From positions 6,059,512-6,123,511 of the forward strand of contig NC_086370.1 in assembly GCF_036324505.1 (NCBI RefSeq): 64,000 nt of DNA. The letters are read 5' to 3'. This document shows positions 46,316-60,840 of the stretch, piece by piece (positions within the stretch are counted from its first letter, which is position 1; each line of letters opens with the position of its first letter). Under the pieces are notes generated by a model, which was not told where the DNA came from, did no database searches, and was given only the letters and a program-made list of their open reading frames with translations. Made by a program: the position numbers and the translations under genes. The DNA comes from Eleginops maclovinus. Taxonomy: Eukaryota; Chordata; Actinopteri; Perciformes; Eleginopidae.

Positions 46316-49140
46316 TTAGAATAAAATAACAACATATTTGTATTAACACAAGTTAAATGTAACCAGTTGTAATTTACTTTTTATGATTATGTAACATTTT
46401 AATTATAAAAAAAGTAACGTACTTTTTTTACATATATTTTTCTTTGTTTGTTTTTATACATATTCAGAGGTATTTGTGATGTTTGGTAATTGCTTTTAAG
46501 TGGGAACCAAATCAAATTTTTGAAATTGTGTTTCACCCCTTTCACCCATTTGGTTTTGGTTATAAAAAAAACTACACATGCATTTTTTAACTAACGCATG
46601 TAGAAATAATTAGGGAAATTAAGCAGATAAATATTGACGGGGTCGGGAATCCCAACAATATATACACAAAAGTGGTTCTTCTGCCATAAGCACACAAGAT
46701 CAATATATAAATGTAACCTGCAAATCAAAATTAAAACTGACTTACCAGCAGTTATTGTGTTGCTAAATAGACATGGAGTGAATTCATAAGGGCTGTAATT
46801 GTTCTTAAATCATATGTGGAGAAAAGATGGACGGGAAAGGACAACAGCTGCAGCTTTTGATGAGTTAAACGGAAAGTTTAATTATAATTCACATAGCCAC
46901 ATGCTCATAAATACAAAGAGCAAAATAGAAAGTAATAGATTTGGATCCATTGCTCAACATCTTCACCTTGCAATGTCTCCACACACACATCTGCAATTTC
47001 AGTATGTTAAATCCACTTTGTTGTTTTATCTACAAAGCTCGTCCTCCAGACTCCACTCTCATAAATAGGAATCAATGCCTAGTTAAGACTGAAGACCGGC
47101 CAATAAACCCGAGCATAAAGCAGGAGGTAAACACTGCCACTGCTGCTCTCTGAATCTGACAAACTGTGAATCCTAATCCCCCTCATCTCAAGATTTCTCC
47201 TCTCACCTAATTCTCCCGTTTCTTTTGTTTGTTGTGTGATGTTTTATGAACACTCCATCAGACCAAAGGGCAAACCTGATATACTCAGCAAATTGGAAAC
47301 AACAGTGACAATCTGGAGAGGGAAACATATGACTTGCATTATTCCTAGAATTAAATTAAAGGTCTCATTCACATACAAGGTAATTGGAGTATAAAACATC
47401 CTTGTTGAACTAAGATTTGAACCCTTGGAGTTGCTATGTCTAGGAGTATTACTTCCTGATTATGAGGATCATAACACAATTAATTGAATAATGCTGTTGT
47501 GGTTGCAGTTTGACAGAAATGGGTAAACAATATTCATTGAAGCTGCTGATTGAAGTAGCTTTTAGAAAATAGAATGATCAAATGCTAATGTGGAATCTGA
47601 TGCCATGCACTTCTGGCAAAACATAACTCTTTATAATGGAACACAACAAACGTTTAGCTTATTCATATCTTCTCACGTTATATTGCAAGACAAGTGCAAA
47701 ATAAATACAGGGTTCTTTCTGATTGGGAAAACAATGGGACAAGATGTACAAACAATAGGGCAGATGTTCTGATGCTGTCAGAGAGCCTCTTCCAGGGCTT
47801 TTTCTATGTATGAGGGCAATAATGTGGTGCTGATCTTGTACAGTACAGTAAGATACTGTATATCAATTATCGCGAGAACTTGACGCTTGTATACAAGATG
47901 GCGCTGCAGACATAAATAATAATGCGACGACAGAGCTCCGTAAAAAAAAAGCTGTCTTTGCCGCCTGATGATCTTTTTGAAATGATATTCATATCTTTTT
48001 GGAGTAATTTTGAAAAACAGAAACAGAGTTAGACAAAACCCTGTCTTCAATAAACACAGTTGGTGAAGTACTACACTTTTTTTCCTTTACTTTGACAGGT
48101 CAAATGCTGGAACAGGCACACAAATGCTTTGCAAATGGCTCTTGTTGGGCCTTAATAAGGCATACACGCTGAAAATAATTGTATGCATAGTTCTCTTTTT
48201 GTCCGAATCAGGGATAATTAAGAAAACTATAACTAAATGTGTGTGTTAACAATGATACAGAGACGCTGCCGACAACATCAAACACTAACTGTGACTATAT
48301 CAAGACGCAATGTTGTGGATGTTAAACAAAAAAATGAAATGCAGTGTAATATATGAAAACCTGGCTGGAAGAGAACAGAATATATTTGACAGAAAGAGAC
48401 AAACATTTCAAACCGTGACTTCAATTAGACAAAAATAATGACATACTGTTGACATATGTAAGACTGAGATAGTCTCACTTATAGTAAACCAGACTATAAA
48501 CTACGATTGTTTTTATTTTTATATATATCAGTGGCCCCTGCTGTTTTATGATTGTTGTTCAAATACTGACAATCTGTAGATCTATTGTGGCGGTTATTAC
48601 AGAATGTGACAAACTGAATAAAAATGACTTGATGAACAATATGGTTTTGAGGGAACAGAACAACAGTTGTAAATATTGTGAATAACATCTATAGACTAAT
48701 TACAAAAGGTACAGACTGTCATCTTTTCCAGCTGGGCATGAAATAATAATTTCGCTGTGTATTTTTGCTAAACGAGCCAATATGCATTTGAAAGGGGAAA
48801 TGAGAACAAAAGAAAAAGAAAAAAGTAAATACATGTGTAGACAAAGAGAAACAATTTGTGTTTCGCAATTATACATTTACGATTCCAATTCTTCCCATGT
48901 GTAAAAGGCTTATTTTTGATTCAAAAATGCTTGAGGTATGTGCACATAAAGCTGTACTTTGTGTTGTATAGTAAAATGGAGCCGTTTGGACAGAGAGGTC
49001 AGTTGTTTGTGTTTTCCTTAGTGTGTCTTTAGTAGAATCTCTTCCTTCCTCTTTTTCTTTTTCTCTTTCTTGGTGTCCGATGAAGTGGTCAGCAGTTGAC
49101 AGGCGCTGCCATGGCTGACAGGACACACACCGCCTGTGTC
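46316..49140. other. No gene recognised
   Basis: About 2.8 kb of AT-rich sequence with no recognisable coding, RNA or repeat feature. Short open frames (46799-47153, 47778-48050 minus) show no domain. Confidence 0.35.
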
Positions 49141-49324
<184 letters not shown>

Positions 49325-52300
49325 CGCGGGAGACAGACGCTGCTTGAGGGCACATCGGCCCTGTGCTGCAGAGCATGGCAGGAACAAAGCCACAGGGACA
49401 CAGAGTCAATGACATCTCTCTCCCTCTTTCACCTGCTTTCCTTGAGTCACCCTCTCTAAACGTTTGACGCACTCCACTCAGCACCACAAGAAAGAGAATG
49501 TTTGCATTGTTTGTTCTTTTAATAGAACTGCCCACTACGGCTGCGTTTGTGGTGTAACTCCAGACAGGGGTTGGCGTCTCAAAGTGGGAGGACTGAGTTA
49601 TCAACTCACAGGGTGGGCCTGGCACTCATGCCATGGCAAACCGTCAAGGGGCTGCTGAGATTCGCAAGGTGAGGGTCAAGAGACTGACCAAAGCATCCTA
49701 AAGCAGCAGTTGGATTCTCTCTGGTAGTTTTGCCAGGTTATCTCGATGTGTGGTATTCATGAGTGGTGCAGTAATGACGTATTTTTTTAAGCTATCCCCA
49801 AAGTTAGCAATGCAAGAGCTCCCTCGACAAAAAGCAATTGGATTTCTCCTTGCTATTTTAGGATAATCTCCACATACAGTATTAACACCAATTTTATCAT
49901 TTCAGAAGCGTGATTGAATTAACCTGATATAAACAAGTAGCGCAAACAAACTACATCACGTTAGCATGGCTGCGCATCCCCAACAATAGTCGAAAAGCTG
50001 AATGGTGATCAGCATGAAGACGTTTACACATAGAAGCTTCGGAGATTCACAATAGGGGTACTTACTAATGTATTTTATGTCGTAGAACAACAAGTAACAA
50101 AAAAGTTATTCCGGGATTTAGGACTTGTTCCTGCACCATTCTATACTACAACACAACGTTTCTTTGAATGTTTTTTAAGCAAATGCTAATCAATGGCCAA
50201 CTTTTTCCTCAATATCTACTTCAAACGCTTGGTCAGTGCAGCCCTACACGTCAAACAATGAGGCTTCATTCTGGTCACTGTTTAAAACTGTGGTTCATTT
50301 TGTGAATTCAAACCAAACTGCTTGGTTTTGTTTTGCTAGCATAATGTCTTGATTAGCTTGAGGAAAGCATTGGGTTTTGTATTCAAAGGGTTAGCATTAG
50401 CTTGATATTACGTTACGTTAAGAACACAAGTCAACAAACATGTTTCGTAATACTTTAAATGACAGGACTAACATACATTGGTCATATGACCCTAACATTA
50501 CACATGGTAGTTGTTACTAGAGTCCCTTTCATTTTGATACAGAGCATAGAATGTATGTCCATCCAACTCTGTAATACTGGAGACTTTTCACCAAGGATGA
50601 GGGTTGACTGCTTGTACTGTGGATCCTCATCAGGATTGACCAAGGGTATGTGTGCGTGTGCATGTGTACGTTGTTCATTCTCATGTTGGTATCTAAATTA
50701 AATTGTCTTTATCTCCTCCAGAAGAAAAGAGAGGATGGGGAGTGGGTGTGAAAATTAATTTGTGAGATCAAAAAATATTTAATTTTGCTGCACATCAAAC
50801 AAACTTTGTCTTCAGACAGGGTGTACTGAGGCGGGCCCGCCTTTTTCTTCTTCTTCCTCTTCTTTTTATTCATCTGCTTCCCCTTTTTTTCTTTAATTAA
50901 AACAGCATTCTATTATTACTGCAGATGAAAAGGAAACATCTATTCAAACAGTACAGTCGTACAGGACTACCACTAATCTTTTGGTAATTATTTTTTAATT
51001 GAATCTTTTGAGCACAAAAGCCCTGAGCAGATGCTTGCATTACAGCGGTCCCACATGGCGCACCACGCCATGTATACGAGATGACGCCCGCCTCGCCACG
51101 AGCGAACGGCAGGACAACACTGGAATGAAAGTGCTGGGGAAAAATTAAGGATGGATTGGAATGAAAGAGGAGAGAAGGAAGTCTGCAGAGATGCAAACTT
51201 ATGTATGGATGAACAGCTCAGCAGCTCTTTAGATGTCTGAACATGCAGCGCTTGCACACTCACACACGTTAGAATCATTTCTGCTAATACACACACTTGG
51301 ATGTAAAATGAGAGGTCAAGAAGCTTGAATTTAAACTGTGCCTTCTTACCTCCACTATTTCTCCTTGCAATCCCTCTTTCGTCTGGCTGAACTTTTTCAG
51401 TATCTGCAGAGTGGTGATTACAAGCACATAATGATCGGCCTTAAGGAAATGGAGGGGGGTTCTTTAAAAGAGGCTCCAAAAGATGAACCCAGTCTAAACT
51501 TTCCAGCGTTTTGCCTCCGAGAAAAGATCTTAAAAACACCTTATTACCACAGAGCTCACCGTTTCATCGACATTTGATATGCTTCCACTTCGGTGTGAGG
51601 GATCCAGGATGATGTGTGTGTAAAGTTCTCCCTCTGAGATGCCTCATAAGTGCTTAAAAGACATGTAGAGGGAGATGCAAAGAGGGGCTTAAGGAGCAAG
51701 CAAATAGCAGCGGCTCGGAGAAAGAGACATCTTTAGCTTGGCTGTATGCAACAGCATATTGGCTCTTAATCATGTCGAGTACCCGTCAGAGCTAGCCAAA
51801 GCCGGTTAAATCACATTACTCATGCATTGTGCATGTATGTGTGTGTGCACGAGATTGTGTGTCCACGCACTGAGGTGTATGTATGTGTGTTTTCGAAAAG
51901 GCAAGTGCGGGACAAAGTGAGTGTGTGTTAGCCCAGACTAAACATCGGCTTGGTTCTGCTTTATAAATCATGTCAGAGTAAGAAATCTGTCCAAACTGGC
52001 AAACATTTTAAGTTACACTTATAAAAGCCCAGTTTTAGGCCTAAGAGTAATAACATTTTTAAAATATGTTTACATTGCTATGCCGGTCAATCGAAGACTT
52101 GCTGAAGAGCAAATCCACTGTGTAGTATTTCTCGTGGGTCCTTGAAGATATCTGAGTTTATGCTAACGACAGCTGCTTCTTCTTGTTCGATTTTGAGTAG
52201 CTAACACTACAACAGCCCTGACAAATATTTCCTATTTTATCCACTCAAATAAAAGTTCTTCAATGTAGGCAGCCAAAGAGCGATGCTGCTCCATTTTCAT

Positions 52301-54450
52301 GTGATTAGTGCATCGTCAGCTATTAACGATGCTGTGTTGAGACAGATTGAACCGTATATATAATATAACATGTTTGCAGCCATTAAGTGCGTACTTAAGA
52401 CTCTGGGAATGATTCATCTGGGAAACATTAAGTCAGACGGCCAGCCAGTGGCGCCAACGTTAGCTTAAATAGCTAGCAACAGCTGATCAAATCTGCTGGC
52501 TGTCATTTTAGCCAACACAATGCGGTTTCCATCCATGCAATCTATGAAGTGATTCTTATGCGGTGCAGAAATATCTGCTTAATTACAGACAAGAAAATCC
52601 TAGCTTTGTCCTTCCTTCAGATAGCTTTTATAGCATTTGCAAAAGGACCTGCCATTCATTGCAGCCTTCGACGGTGAAGGCAGGCAGAACTTTTGGAAAT
52701 GCTGATGTCAGAGCCGTTGATGCGTGGCAGTTTGAAAGCAGCTTTAGTCTTCCTGTTTGCAACCAAGGATCTGTAAAAATGAAAAAATGTTGGTTTTCAA
52801 AAGATATTCACTGTTGCAGTTGCACATTGTAGAACATTTAAGAGAATTCCCGTGGAGAAAGAACCAGACAAAGATGATGATAAATCAAATTGGTGAATAT
52901 AAATATGACATTTAAATCAGTTAACGAGTTCATCATATTTTTTGCATTGCTAGATAACAAAAGTATTGCTTATATAGTCATGGGAAATATGTGGTGTTTT
53001 TTCTCACCCTTTCCATTGTTTAATACTCCTTTCTAATACGACTTGGAGTTTCTCTTTCAGCTTCAAAGAAGGGAGTTTTTATAGTTTATCTTCAGCTTCA
53101 GATTTCATGGAATAATTCTGAGAAGCTTGCAATAACGTTGGAGGCAACCGTTTCAGTCACACAAACAGAAATAACATGCGTATCTCCTTTGAAAAAAGGG
53201 TGGATTCATCAATATTTAGTCTAATTAAACCTAATGAAATAATGAAGTGAGAACGTAGAGACAGATAACACTGAGAAAAAGAGAAGGATTCTGCTGGGTG
53301 CTGGATGGTACGGGGGAGGGGATTGGGCAACAACGACCAATCCTGAGAACGGGAGATCAACAATGCCATAAATAACCTTGGGAGAAGTCACCTATCCTCC
53401 CGCAGGCGACAGCTCGTCAGGGAAATGAATGGGTTGTCACTGTCGTCTTTGTGCCCATGGCTGAGGGCACTGAAGCTGGCACTGTCGCACTTGTACACAA
53501 ATGGAAACAAAAAAAAAGGTTTTCTTTCCTCTTTTAATGTTTTCGAAATCCCACCGCCGCCGCCGCCACTACTCCTGCAACTAACACACACCCAGGTTCA
53601 CAAACACTCTTTGAAAGCGCGCATCCACTTAAGCTAAGACGACACTCGGAAAGCGACGAGGGGTGTTGATGGTGTAGGTGGGAATAAACACACATACAAT
53701 CTCAAACACCTCTCAATCGCTCAGTCTGTCTTTCTCAATCCCCATTTCTCTATTTGTCTCTCTCTGGACTCCAGGTGTGTTGGATTTTATCCCCGCCGCA
53801 TTTTATTCTCATTCGACACAATATTTACCCACAGTTCAATAGGCTTCAATACTGCGTCCTATAAGCACTGCTTTGTCTCTTTGTGCTGTGGTGTGTGGAT
53901 AAAACAGATCAACAGCTTTAGGCTATTGGCGTATTGTTTATCAAATTACAAACACCTTTATTACTCGATTTTGCCGGGAGAAATGAATTGGACCATATTA
54001 GGAAATTAGCACACATTCTGTCATTATCTGTTTGTTTACCCAATGTGTTTTATTCATAATAATAATTATGGGTGAGGGGGAAGTCGATTTTGCCACCACT
54101 CTCACTCCATTCCACTTTCATTCTTATACAAATAATTACAAAGAACTGTCTATCTGCCAAAAAAAACATATTGATATGTTCATGCATTTGTTCCTTTGCA
54201 CACACACCAATACCATTTACTAGGAATGTTTATTTTTGACACTGGGAAATCAGAAGGAGAAAAAAAAAACACAGACCACTACGAATAACAACAAGGCTAT
54301 TTTTTTTTTATTTTTCTTTCACTTCTCCGAAAATGGACCTTTAGGAGCAGGTAAAGCCTAAATCATATTTTGTCCATTTACCAGTTGAGCATCATGATTG
54401 GACTATGATCTGGACTATGATTCTGACACTCCATGACATTTTGGTATCCA
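49325..54450. other. Long gene-free stretch with CNE-like blocks near 50880-51110 and 53780-54010
   Basis: No coding exon recognised. The block 50880-51110 contains TTTGGTAATTATTTTTTAAT and CATTACAGCGGTCCCACATG. The block 53780-54010 contains ATTTTATCCCCGCCGCATTT, TTGTTTATCAAATTACAAAC and CGATTTTGCCGGGAGAAATG. Both mix homeodomain-like cores with GC-richer words. A short (CCG)n patch lies at about 53552-53566. Frames such as 51338-51577 and 52563-52832 show no recognisable domain. Confidence 0.3.
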
Positions 54451-54922
54451 GGCAAGGCATGGCAAGTTTATTTATACAGCACTTTTCAACACAAGGCAAT
54501 TCAAAGTGCTTTACAAAAATGAAAGACATTAACAGCATTTAGAAATAGTGAAAAGGGCATTTTAAAACAGTCATTAAAAAGCAAAGAGAGTCAAATAAAC
54601 ATAAAACATCAATAAGAATAGTTACAGTGCGGTGTAAGATATGAAGAGTTGATTAAAAGCAGCGGCAAAAAGAAACGTCTACAGCCTGGATTTAAAAGTA
54701 GTAAGAGTCGCAGCTGACCTGCAGGTTCCTGTAGTTGTTCCATATATTTGGAGCATAATGACTGAACGCTGCTTCTCTATGTTTCCTTCTGACTATGGGG
54801 GCAGAAAGCTGACCCGTCCCGGAACACCTGAAGGCTCTTGATAGTTTATAACGTAGCAGTAATACTATTCAATGCTTTATAAACCAGCAGCAGTCTTTTG
54901 AAATCAATTATTTGACAGGACA
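54451..54922 (+). repeat. Common teleost dispersed repeat (GGCAAGGC...AAAGTGCTTTAC)
   Basis: The blocks GCAAGTTTATTTATACAGCA, CAAGGCAATTCAAAGTGCTT, CTACAGCCTGGATTTAAAAG, GCAGCTGACCTGCAGGTTCC, GGAGCATAATGACTGAACGC and GCTTTATAAACCAGCAGCAG appear in this order in a widespread fish repeat I know from memory. It has no open frame, and I am not sure of its class. Confidence 0.6.
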
Positions 54923-55599
54923 GTTATCTGAGCTATTATACTACTCTCTCAACAGTAAAATACATGGCAGATAATGACTTATTGTACAGGACTGACACAA
55001 AACCTACGATGTACCTGCGATGTAATGTGGCAAAAATTCTTTATTGTGTTACGTGTGTGAGTGTGTGAGGATGCTGTGTTGTCATTGTCACGCTGTCTGG
55101 CTGAAAATACATGACTCAAGCACTATTCCACACATATTCACATCTCAAAAAAAAAAAAAAGTCACAGCCTCCTTTTATGCAGAGAATGGCTTTACAATTC
55201 ATTTCAATTTCCTGCAGGGCCCAAGTGACTTCAGAGAGTGAGTAATCTGAGCAAGAACTCCATTTAGCCCTGCACTTACATCTTAACCCCAAACCCGATA
55301 TTTCACAAACACGACTATTGCGTGTGTGGAACGCCGTGTGTCGACTTTATTTAATTTGACAAAGGCCTGGGCGTAACGTATTACAACCCCTCCCTCTTTG
55401 ACATCAAACCCTCGCTCGCCTAAAGTGGCGCTCCACACAAGTAACAGGACTACTTACATCACAAAATGGACTCTAAATGCAAACAGGCATAACTAGGGAC
55501 AGCCAAATCATACTTTTTCTTCTTTTTTGATTCATCTGGAACAGAGTTTGGGGGCCTTTTTTTCCCTTCTAATTTCACACTGCGTAGTATTGTGCTTGG
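54923..55599. other. No gene; CNE-like words 55170-55380
   Basis: Repeat-free sequence such as TTTATGCAGAGAATGGCTTT and TTATTTAATTTGACAAAGGC. No domain or RNA seen. Confidence 0.25.
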
Positions 55600-55906
55600 A
55601 TAAAAAATGAAGCGGAGAAATGAGGAGAAAGGGACAGAGTATGTGAGAGAGGGGATGGAAGAAGAGAGAGAAAAATCAATAGTGAGGACATAGCTGGGGG
55701 GTTTCCATATTACATTTTGCATAGACGTCGGCTGTAATTTGCCTTTGATCTTGGTCCCAAGATGACTCACTGAAGCCATCTTCCACAGCCAATTGGGGTT
55801 GGGGGGATAGAGGGGAAGGCACGGGGGAGAAGGGGGAGGGATAGAGGGAGTGGGTGTAGGGGGATAAAGATGGAGCAGAATAGGGAAGGGGGGGGGGGGG
55901 GGGGGG
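55600..55906 (+). repeat. Purine-rich tract ending in a G19 run
   Basis: The plus strand is largely A/G across this stretch, with a pyrimidine-containing break at 55690-55790. It ends in nineteen consecutive G at 55888-55906, then CGACCACAG. Confidence 0.85.
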
Positions 55907-58739
55907 CGACCACAGAGCTTTGGATGGCAGGCCAGGCGTTCGTCTCCGGTTCATACATTCTGCTGAGGTGTGTTTTCTGCCTGAGAATGGATGTAATGCA
56001 GACTATCCTTTATTACACGAAGGCTACAGAAATCCAGTTTGCCTAGACACACTCATGAACTTGCCAGACATGCCACGAGGGGGGGATCCCGGGGCTTTAT
56101 CTGGTCAGGTATGGTCACAAATCTCATAATGGTGCGTGTCTTCCATGCTCTGCAATATTAAAGGTTGTAAAACATATGATCAAAAATGCCCCCACCTCAA
56201 AGCTTATTCACCCAACCTTTGGTAAAACTTTGAGCCACGACAGGTGATTAAATGAATACTGCAGATTTTGTATAGTTATATGGTTCGACTCTAAGGTTAC
56301 GTTTCTGTTATTATCAAGTTTAAGTGTGCATGTCCAAAAAGAGAGGGTTAAACTATTCGTCTACTTGCCAGCACTGAAAACTTGGACATTTTGAGCACCC
56401 TAAATGTTTTTGTTATAATCGATAGTATGGGTCCTGCTAACTTGTTGGGCAATATATGAAATTAGCATAAGCTGCATACTTTGCATTCAAGCCTAAATGG
56501 CAGATTTGGCCAGAATTGGAGTGGTTTTTTTTTTTGTTTTTTATGAGGATGCTGAATCAATTTCTGACCTTTTCAGGATCCAAAATGGCATTTAAAACCA
56601 GAGTGTAGCCATTCTGTTCTCCAGGTGGGCTAATTTTGATATAGAGGATGTTGGATCGATTAGATTGGAAAGATTGCCAATCTCGTTGAAAAAATAAAGT
56701 ATAGTTGACATAATAAACGTGATCTTGTGGTCTTTATATAAATTCCAGATGTAAGTGATATGTTACACAGACAGTGATTGAAATAGAAACTATACTGGGT
56801 TATTTTTGTTGTATTTTTTGTCTTTACAATTTCTAGAGGTAAACACTTTGAAAGCTTAAAATACTCTTTATCTGTACATTCACTAAACACTTTAATACCA
56901 GAAATAGAATCAGTCTAAACCTTTACCTTACCTAAAACTCCTACATTAAAAAATAAGCAAGTATGCACCATTAACATCATGTCTCAATGTGGTCCCTTTT
57001 GGATTTCGAACTACTGGATTTGTATAACTAATTATTTAACATAAAGTTGCATTTGAATGCTGTAGCTTGTAGAGTTTGAGTCAAATGTAACTATTTTACT
57101 TGTTGTTTTGTAGTTCATTTTACACCAAAATGATAGTTTCAACAATTACTAACAACTAGCTATCAGATACACAGGGCATTTTACTTTGAAATGCAATAGA
57201 GCATTGAAACACTTACCAAAGTACTTCAAAAATGTACTTAAGAACAATAATTTAGTAAAATGTACTGAGGTACTCCTACTGATGACCCTCTGCAGAACAG
57301 TCACTGTATGTGACAAATGTTTAGCACTGAAACACCATATTGAACCTAGAATGGTGAACTGTATTGCCACGGGCGATTAAAAATCACTCCGGGCGTTGAA
57401 ATGCTATGAAATAATAAATGAAGACATAAAACTAATTAATAGATAAAGCCGTCTCAGAGAAAAAGGAGAGCAGGATTCGTCATCTCTTCTCTACACAATG
57501 CCATTGTTCCTGCGACATCCACCAGTCGCTGAGTTATTAATGATCCTGCCCTGCAGAACATCCATTTATGTCTTCTGGCTAGCTCACCATCTCTACAAAC
57601 TTTTTTGGAGCTTTTTTGTCCCTCCTCCCCCACCAGCAACACCACCATCACCACTACCATCCTATTTGCATGTGAAGCTGTGGATGTTTTGTGTCGCTGT
57701 GCTGTAGCTGCTCTCCAGAGAGGTGTGCTGGTAACTATTGTGTGAGGATCAGGGATTTGGCTTTTTTCGACACCAACACAGAAATAACTGTCGTCTTTTC
57801 TGTAGTCTGGCAAGTGTATCAAGTATAATCTTTCATAATGATTCAAGAACCCTCTGTTTGCTGTGGCGATTTCTCTTTCGTCCATCCCTCTGTCTTTAAC
57901 CTCTTTTCTTCCCCTCTTTTGGTTATTGTTCTCTTTTAATTTTTTTAATTGGGACAGTTTAAGAGCAGACCGCAGAATGTGCAAGTTGACCAATCAGAAT
58001 TGAAAATTTAAACTCATTGATAAATTTCCGACTTTAGACCTACTTAACAAAGACAAAAATGAACACCTTTCATTAATATTCACATTTACGGCACATGCAA
58101 GATGCATTTGACATATACATGAATCACACTCCATATAAATAACTGTATCTGATTTTTTTCTGACACTGAGTGCAGTCCTGGGCATTGAAAAAGTCTTTAA
58201 AGCTAAGAAAGTGCACTCAAGTTAAATTGGCAGCTAATGACGCTCCAGTAAGTTTCCACCTATGCTGCATTTCTGTCATAGTTTGGCCCCCGCTGTCAAG
58301 CACACTGGAGACTGTTTTTGTTCTCATGCTAGCACCCAATTTCCTGGTGTGGGTAGCAGAATTTGATATTATTTGAGGCTTATTCCTAATCGTCCAGACG
58401 GTAAATATTGCACACTTCTTCTGCGGTGAGCTAATGGGCATGTAACTTTATAGGCAAACATGTGAAGTGGTATTCCTCCAGTGACTGGGAGCTTAGAGAG
58501 TGTGCCAGGCACTCCCTGAAGATGAAAGACTTGTCAGATGGCACCGTCTAGATCTGCGCAGACACTTATAAGAAACAGACCTTCAGGAGAGGCTAAGTGT
58601 CCAATCTCTTGTGACTAAGAACAGTAATAGAACACAATCGCCAGTAAATGGAGGACTATTTCAAAGCCAGGAGCGCGGCTCTCCTTGTGTTTTGGCGACG
58701 TCCCCAGTTGAAACGTACACCTTCACCATCCCTCACCGG
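55907..58739. other. No gene recognised
   Basis: About 2.8 kb, mostly AT-rich. The minus-strand 179-codon frame at 57454-57993 was inspected and has no domain or conserved-looking pattern. Confidence 0.35.
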
Positions 58740-59380
58740 GAGTGCACTGCAGATTATTGCTCTTATTACACTTCATAAATCCCCTCAGTTCACATGATTG
58801 ATGATTTTCAAAAACCACGCTGAACACGGTGTGGTGGATCTTTTTAAAAAATTTGGTTTGCTGGCTCCAAGTTTCAGCTCAGTTCTGTTCGGCTGTCCGT
58901 CTTCTACGCTGGGCTGAATTAGCATGCAGCCTCTATGAGCAACCCCCCCCTTCATCTCTCTTGGCCCAGTCCGCAATCCCTAATGATGAAATGAATTACA
59001 CCGTCTATTGTCAGAGTGCTTTAATCATATTAGCTTCTGCTAAAATGACAGAGCATTGTTCAGGGCCCCAGACAAAAGAAGACACATCTAAGGTACAATG
59101 GACCTCGGATCTCTCTCAGTGAATTACATTAATTCTAAATAACGTCTCGTTAAGCTGCCTGTCCGACAGAGGTAGTGAAAGAGGTTTGGCTGGAATGGCA
59201 TTTGCACCTTCATCATTGCTGCTAATGAAACAGTAGAATACTGATAGATGTTCACTGACATGGGGGAGGGCTTTTTATACCCCCTTTGGAATGGGTTCAT
59301 TACATCTGCCTGTCTTATTCCAGGGTAGATTATTTCATCGGTAGTGCTATATCTAGTTTTCAAATGATTTTACAACCAAG
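58740..59380. promoter_or_regulatory. Candidate conserved noncoding element
   Basis: A repeat-free block with GCAGATTATTGCTCTTATTA, CCTAATGATGAAATGAATTA, GTGCTTTAATCATATTAGCT and TGAATTACATTAATTCTAAA. Many TAAT/ATTA cores are interleaved with GC-richer sequence. Short frames on both strands lack any domain. The call is compositional. Confidence 0.3.
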
Positions 59381-60034
59381 TTTAATTAAAAGTGTAATTA
59401 ATGTCAAAGAAGGTAAGATATTTAAGTCTCCAGATTTAGCAAACTAACTCAATATGAGAACCAAATACACTTAATGGACATACATTTTCCAATAGATTTG
59501 TTTGTTTTCCAATTAAGTGAATTGATATATAATCTGATTTTAATTGGAACAAAAGAGATGTATTGAAAACCTGCATGAATTTATCAACACCCAATCTGAA
59601 GACCGACAGACTGGATCAGAGTAGCACAAAGGTCTGTTAGTCTATAAAATGGTGGACCATAAAGAATTCAAAGAGAGAAAATCTTCGACGTTGGCAATGA
59701 AATGATTCTAGGGGCAGAATTCACAGTATCTTGTAGTTCAATGGTTAGGATTAGTTTAATATCGAGGAGAAGACAAGAGAAACTCAGTGTTGATTGGGCA
59801 GAAGTTGAAGCTCTCAAATGTACTCCTTGTGTTCAAGTTTTTGCCCCAAGAATTTCCTTACTGGCCTGAGTCAGGTCTGAAGAGAACCCTTTAGGAAATC
59901 CACTTTGACAACAATGATGCTTTAGACATTTGTGTTACTCCAAATGTCAACAGTTTACATCAACGTCACAATTCCAAAAGGCCTACATCTCCTTTTCTTC
60001 ATATACCCAGCTCCCCTCTTTGGTCTCTACGGAT
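59381..60034. other. No gene recognised
   Basis: AT-rich sequence with nothing recognised. Confidence 0.3.
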
Positions 60035-60260
60035 TACCCTGCATCCTCTGTATCCTTTTCCAGATTTTCAGTAGTGCTAGCTGGCTTTAGCATGATCTGC
60101 TGTCAATAGTATAAAGAAGGCAGCCATGGGGTTGCTGTGCAACAGTGACGTGGATGTACAAGATCAGCAACTCGACAGGCAAAAATAAAATAAAATGCAC
60201 TCTCTCTAAGAAAGTTTAGATTGGGCGCAGCTTTATAAGTTAGTTATAGAAGACCCTAAT
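60035..60260 (-). repeat. Fragment related to the retroelement at 26195-26890
   Basis: TCCTTTTCCAGATTTTCAGT, GCTAGCTGGCTTTAGCATGA and AAAGTTTAGATTGGGCGCAG followed by CTTTATAAGTTAG parallel TCCTTCTCCAGATTTTCGTG, GCTAGTCAGCTTTAGCGCGA and CAAGTTTAAAGAGGGCACAG at 26690-26870. Only the 5' part (minus-strand sense) is represented. Confidence 0.5.
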
Positions 60261-60499
60261 AGAAAAATAACCAATAAGATCAAACAAAGAAGCCAAAAGT
60301 ATGAAATTGTACAAATCTAGACAGACCAACTGCAACAGGCTGCATGCACAGCTGTATTCAGTCAATATTCTCTTATTATATTTCTATAATCTCTGTTTTC
60401 CATTTAATATTTAATATATTTGAACACCTGTAATTACCAAATCATGTTCTATAAATACAAACACATAGAGTTCAACACCCATGCATTTAAAGCAGACAG

Positions 60500-60840
60500 A
60501 CACACACATTCATGGATGTGGGCGGGCTGCAGCTCCAGCTGTGGGGAATTGTTAAACGATTGGCCGAGCTCGAGCCCTTAATTCAATACATTTTTTTTCC
60601 TGGGTACTAGCCCACCCCGCCGCTGTTCATTGATGAGTGCGCTTTAAAGAGAGAAATATTTAGCATATCTGGCTAAATTGTCCTAACAAGCCCCAGCTTG
60701 CACCGTGTTAAAAAATAATAAATAATAAAAGAAGGAGAAAGTGTGATGTTGCCAGGGAAATAATTTGCCTCTCTTGAACCGATGATGGCATGCACTTTAT
60801 GTAAATTGGTGTCTTGGGACAACAAAATCCCTCTTATTAC
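60500..60840. promoter_or_regulatory. Candidate conserved noncoding element
   Basis: A repeat-free block with GGGAATTGTTAAACGATTGG, GCCCTTAATTCAATACATTT, TATTTAGCATATCTGGCTAA and TGATGGCATGCACTTTATGT. It has many homeodomain-like cores flanked by GC-rich words and no open frame. One of the two blocks most like a developmental enhancer by eye (with 32640-33060). Untested. Confidence 0.35.

Noticed and set aside
57454..57993. 179-residue minus-strand open frame as a host gene
   Set aside because: No domain, low-complexity patches, and no splice or promoter context; likely chance.
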